This document shows positions 6,365-7,420 of a stretch of 7,420 nt of DNA, piece by piece; the first letter of the stretch is position 1, and each line of letters starts with the position of its first letter. The notes under the pieces were generated by a model. The model saw only the letters and a program-made list of their open reading frames with translations. It was not told the origin of the DNA and ran no database searches. The position numbers and the translations under genes are program-made. This DNA is from JBGPLH01 sp041486365 [NCBI: Thermodesulfobacteriota bacterium]. GTDB lineage: Bacteria > JAUYMQ01. The stretch is from the NCBI GenBank assembly GCA_041486365.1, contig JBGPLH010000160.1, forward strand, positions 1 through 7,420. The letters run 5' to 3'.

Positions 6365-7420
6365 GCGGCCTCCCTCCCCGTCGGGAGCCACAGCCGGAAC
6401 GTGGTCCCCTTCCCCACGTCGCTCTGCACGCGAATCTGCCCCCGCAGGGTCTCGACGATCCCGTGCACCACGGAGAGCCCGAGCCCCGTTCCCCGCCCCG
6501 GCGCCTTGGTGGTGAAGAAGGGATCGAAGATCGCGGTGAGATGCCCGGGGGGGATCCCGCATCCGGTGTCGGCCACCCCGATCTCCACGCCCGGGTCCCC
6601 CGGCCGGATCTTGCGAAGGCCCTGCCGGGGAAGACGGATATCGGGATCGACCGGGCCGCCCGAGGGCCGCGCCGGTATCGTCTCCTCCGTGTCGAAGGGA
6701 GCGTTGCGCGTGGCGATCGTGAGCGTGCCGCCGTCGGGCATGGCGTGGGCCGCGTTCATCACCAGGTTCAGAAGCACCTGCTGGAGGAGCGCCGGATCGG
6801 CCTGCACGTGGGAGGCCGCCGGGTCGAGTTCCAGGCGCACCCTCACGGGTCGCAGGTCGGCCATGGGCTGGGCCAGCCGCATCGTCTCGCGAATGGTCTC
6901 GTTCACGTCCACCTCACGGAACTCCGTCCGGTGAGGGCGGGAGAAATCAAGCAACCTTCGAAGGATTCCGTGGATCCTCTCGGTTTCCTTCCGGATCTGC
7001 TCCATGTATTCGCGGGCCTCCCCCTCCAGGGGACCGCCCGGGAGACCGTTCGGATTCCATCGGTCGCCGCTCGGGTCGAGTAGCGCTTCGCTCCCTCCGG
7101 GGCCTGCGGGCGGCGGACCTCCGGTCAACAGAAGGATGTCGGCGAGCCCGAGGATAGCGCTGAGGGGATTCCCGATCTCGTGGGCCAGCCCAGCGGAGAG
7201 CCGGCCCACGGAGGCGAGCTTCTCACTCCGGAGGAGGTCCGCCTGCGCCCGGGCCAGCTCACTGTTGGCCCGCTCCAGACGGTGCAACTGATCTTCGACC
7301 CGGTCGCGGCTCTCCTTGAGGCGCTCGGCCATGTCGTTGAAGGCGCGCCCGAGGAGCCCGATCTCGTTGGCCCGATCGACGGGCACGCGATGTCCGAGGT
7401 CGCCGGAGGCGATGGCCTCC
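6361..7420 (-). CDS. HAMP-domain sensor histidine kinase, C-terminal part
   Basis: The reading frame runs in from the right edge and stops with TGA at 6363-6361; 352 residues are visible and the sensor and membrane part are missing. The visible start (about 7318-7419) is the second half of a HAMP domain, with SGDLGHRVPV and then NEIGLLGRAFNDM. A coiled coil leads to the HisKA domain with phospho-acceptor His at 7180-7182 in GLAHEIGNP. The HATPase domain has the N box NLVMNAAHAM (Asn at 6754-6756), G1 VADTGCGIP (Asp at 6568-6570), F box FDPFFTTK (6508-6531) and G2 GRGTGLGLS (6475-6501). All core residues are present, so it should be active. Two Gly/Pro-rich stretches, at 7018-7125 and about 6592-6702, look like insertions. 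It phosphorylates, by inference, the NtrC-type regulator translated from the overlapping ATGA. HAMP suggests a membrane receptor of the ZraS/AtoS/NtrY kind rather than a typical PilS, though the pilus context leaves PilS-like function open. Confidence 0.93.
   Translation of the reverse strand, partial: EAIASGDLGHRVPVDRANEIGLLGRAFNDMAERLKESRDRVEDQLHRLERANSELARAQADLLRSEKLASVGRLSAGLAHEIGNPLSAILGLADILLLTGGPPPAGPGGSEALLDPSGDRWNPNGLPGGPLEGEAREYMEQIRKETERIHGILRRLLDFSRPHRTEFREVDVNETIRETMRLAQPMADLRPVRVRLELDPAASHVQADPALLQQVLLNLVMNAAHAMPDGGTLTIATRNAPFDTEETIPARPSGGPVDPDIRLPRQGLRKIRPGDPGVEIGVADTGCGIPPGHLTAIFDPFFTTKAPGRGTGLGLSVVHGIVETLRGQIRVQSDVGKGTTFRLWLPTGREAA
6369..6379 (-). promoter_or_regulatory. Internal ribosome binding site for the response regulator
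   Basis: Read on the minus strand this is GGGGAGGGAGG, with two GGAGG cores lying 8 and 4 bases before the regulator ATG. It sits within the last codons of the kinase gene, next to the 4-base ATGA overlap at 6361-6364. It supports the start at 6364 and coupled translation of kinase and regulator. Confidence 0.65.

Noticed and set aside
6354-6370. GGCAC followed by GGC, resembling a sigma-54 promoter core
   Set aside because: The -12 element does not match TTGC, the spacing is off, and on the strand where it reads it points away from any gene start; it lies in the coding junction of kinase and regulator.
6365-6562. Upstream in-frame extension of the response regulator to an earlier start
   Set aside because: The added residues are Arg/Gly-rich and are an alternative frame of the kinase C-terminus. 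The receiver domain begins right after the ATG at 6364, which has a good ribosome binding site and the ATGA overlap.
5717-6934. Long plus-strand open frame of 405 codons opposite the regulator and kinase
   Set aside because: Both minus-strand genes show complete catalytic motifs in frame. The plus-strand translation is low-complexity, rich in Arg, His and Gly, and matches no family.

Overview
This GC-rich window reads like the chromosome of an environmental, Gram-negative-type bacterium that makes type IV pili. Exported proteins with N-terminal signal peptides, a PilY1 adhesin and a sigma-54-dependent response regulator support this. Candidates include a deltaproteobacterium, acidobacterium or similar candidate phylum. 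The sequence alone does not fix the taxon, and I do not name one.

Layout. The left two-thirds (1-5027) is one plus-strand gene series with short gaps of 30, 53 and 60 bases. It runs: the 3' end of a probable PilX-like minor pilin (1-249), a full pilY1 (280-3381), a small exported beta-rich protein in the usual place of PilY2 (3435-3800), and a membrane-anchored protein with three Ig/cadherin-like domains (3861-5027). The right third is a minus-strand two-component pair reading towards the pilus genes. A HAMP-containing histidine kinase is cut by the right edge (6361-7420), and a complete NtrC-type sigma-54 activator follows it (5012-6364). Kinase and regulator share an ATGA stop/start overlap. 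The two convergent blocks overlap tail to tail by 16 bp (5012-5027).

How the genes may work together. Minor pilins and PilY1 form the priming and tip complex of type IV pili, and PilY1 acts in calcium-dependent adhesion, retraction control and surface sensing. The two downstream genes probably add periplasmic or envelope-side accessory proteins. The neighbouring kinase/sigma-54 activator pair recalls PilS/PilR, which control pilin transcription, but its targets cannot be read from this window.

There is no stretch over 300 bases without a gene. I saw no tRNA, rRNA, CRISPR, insertion sequence, attachment site or convincing rho-independent terminator. The most notable points are the Ig-domain membrane protein in a pilY1 operon, repeated calcium-type Asp loops in two adjacent exported proteins, the GAFTDA variant in the sigma-54 activator, two Gly/Pro-rich insertions in the kinase core, and the 16-bp convergent gene overlap.
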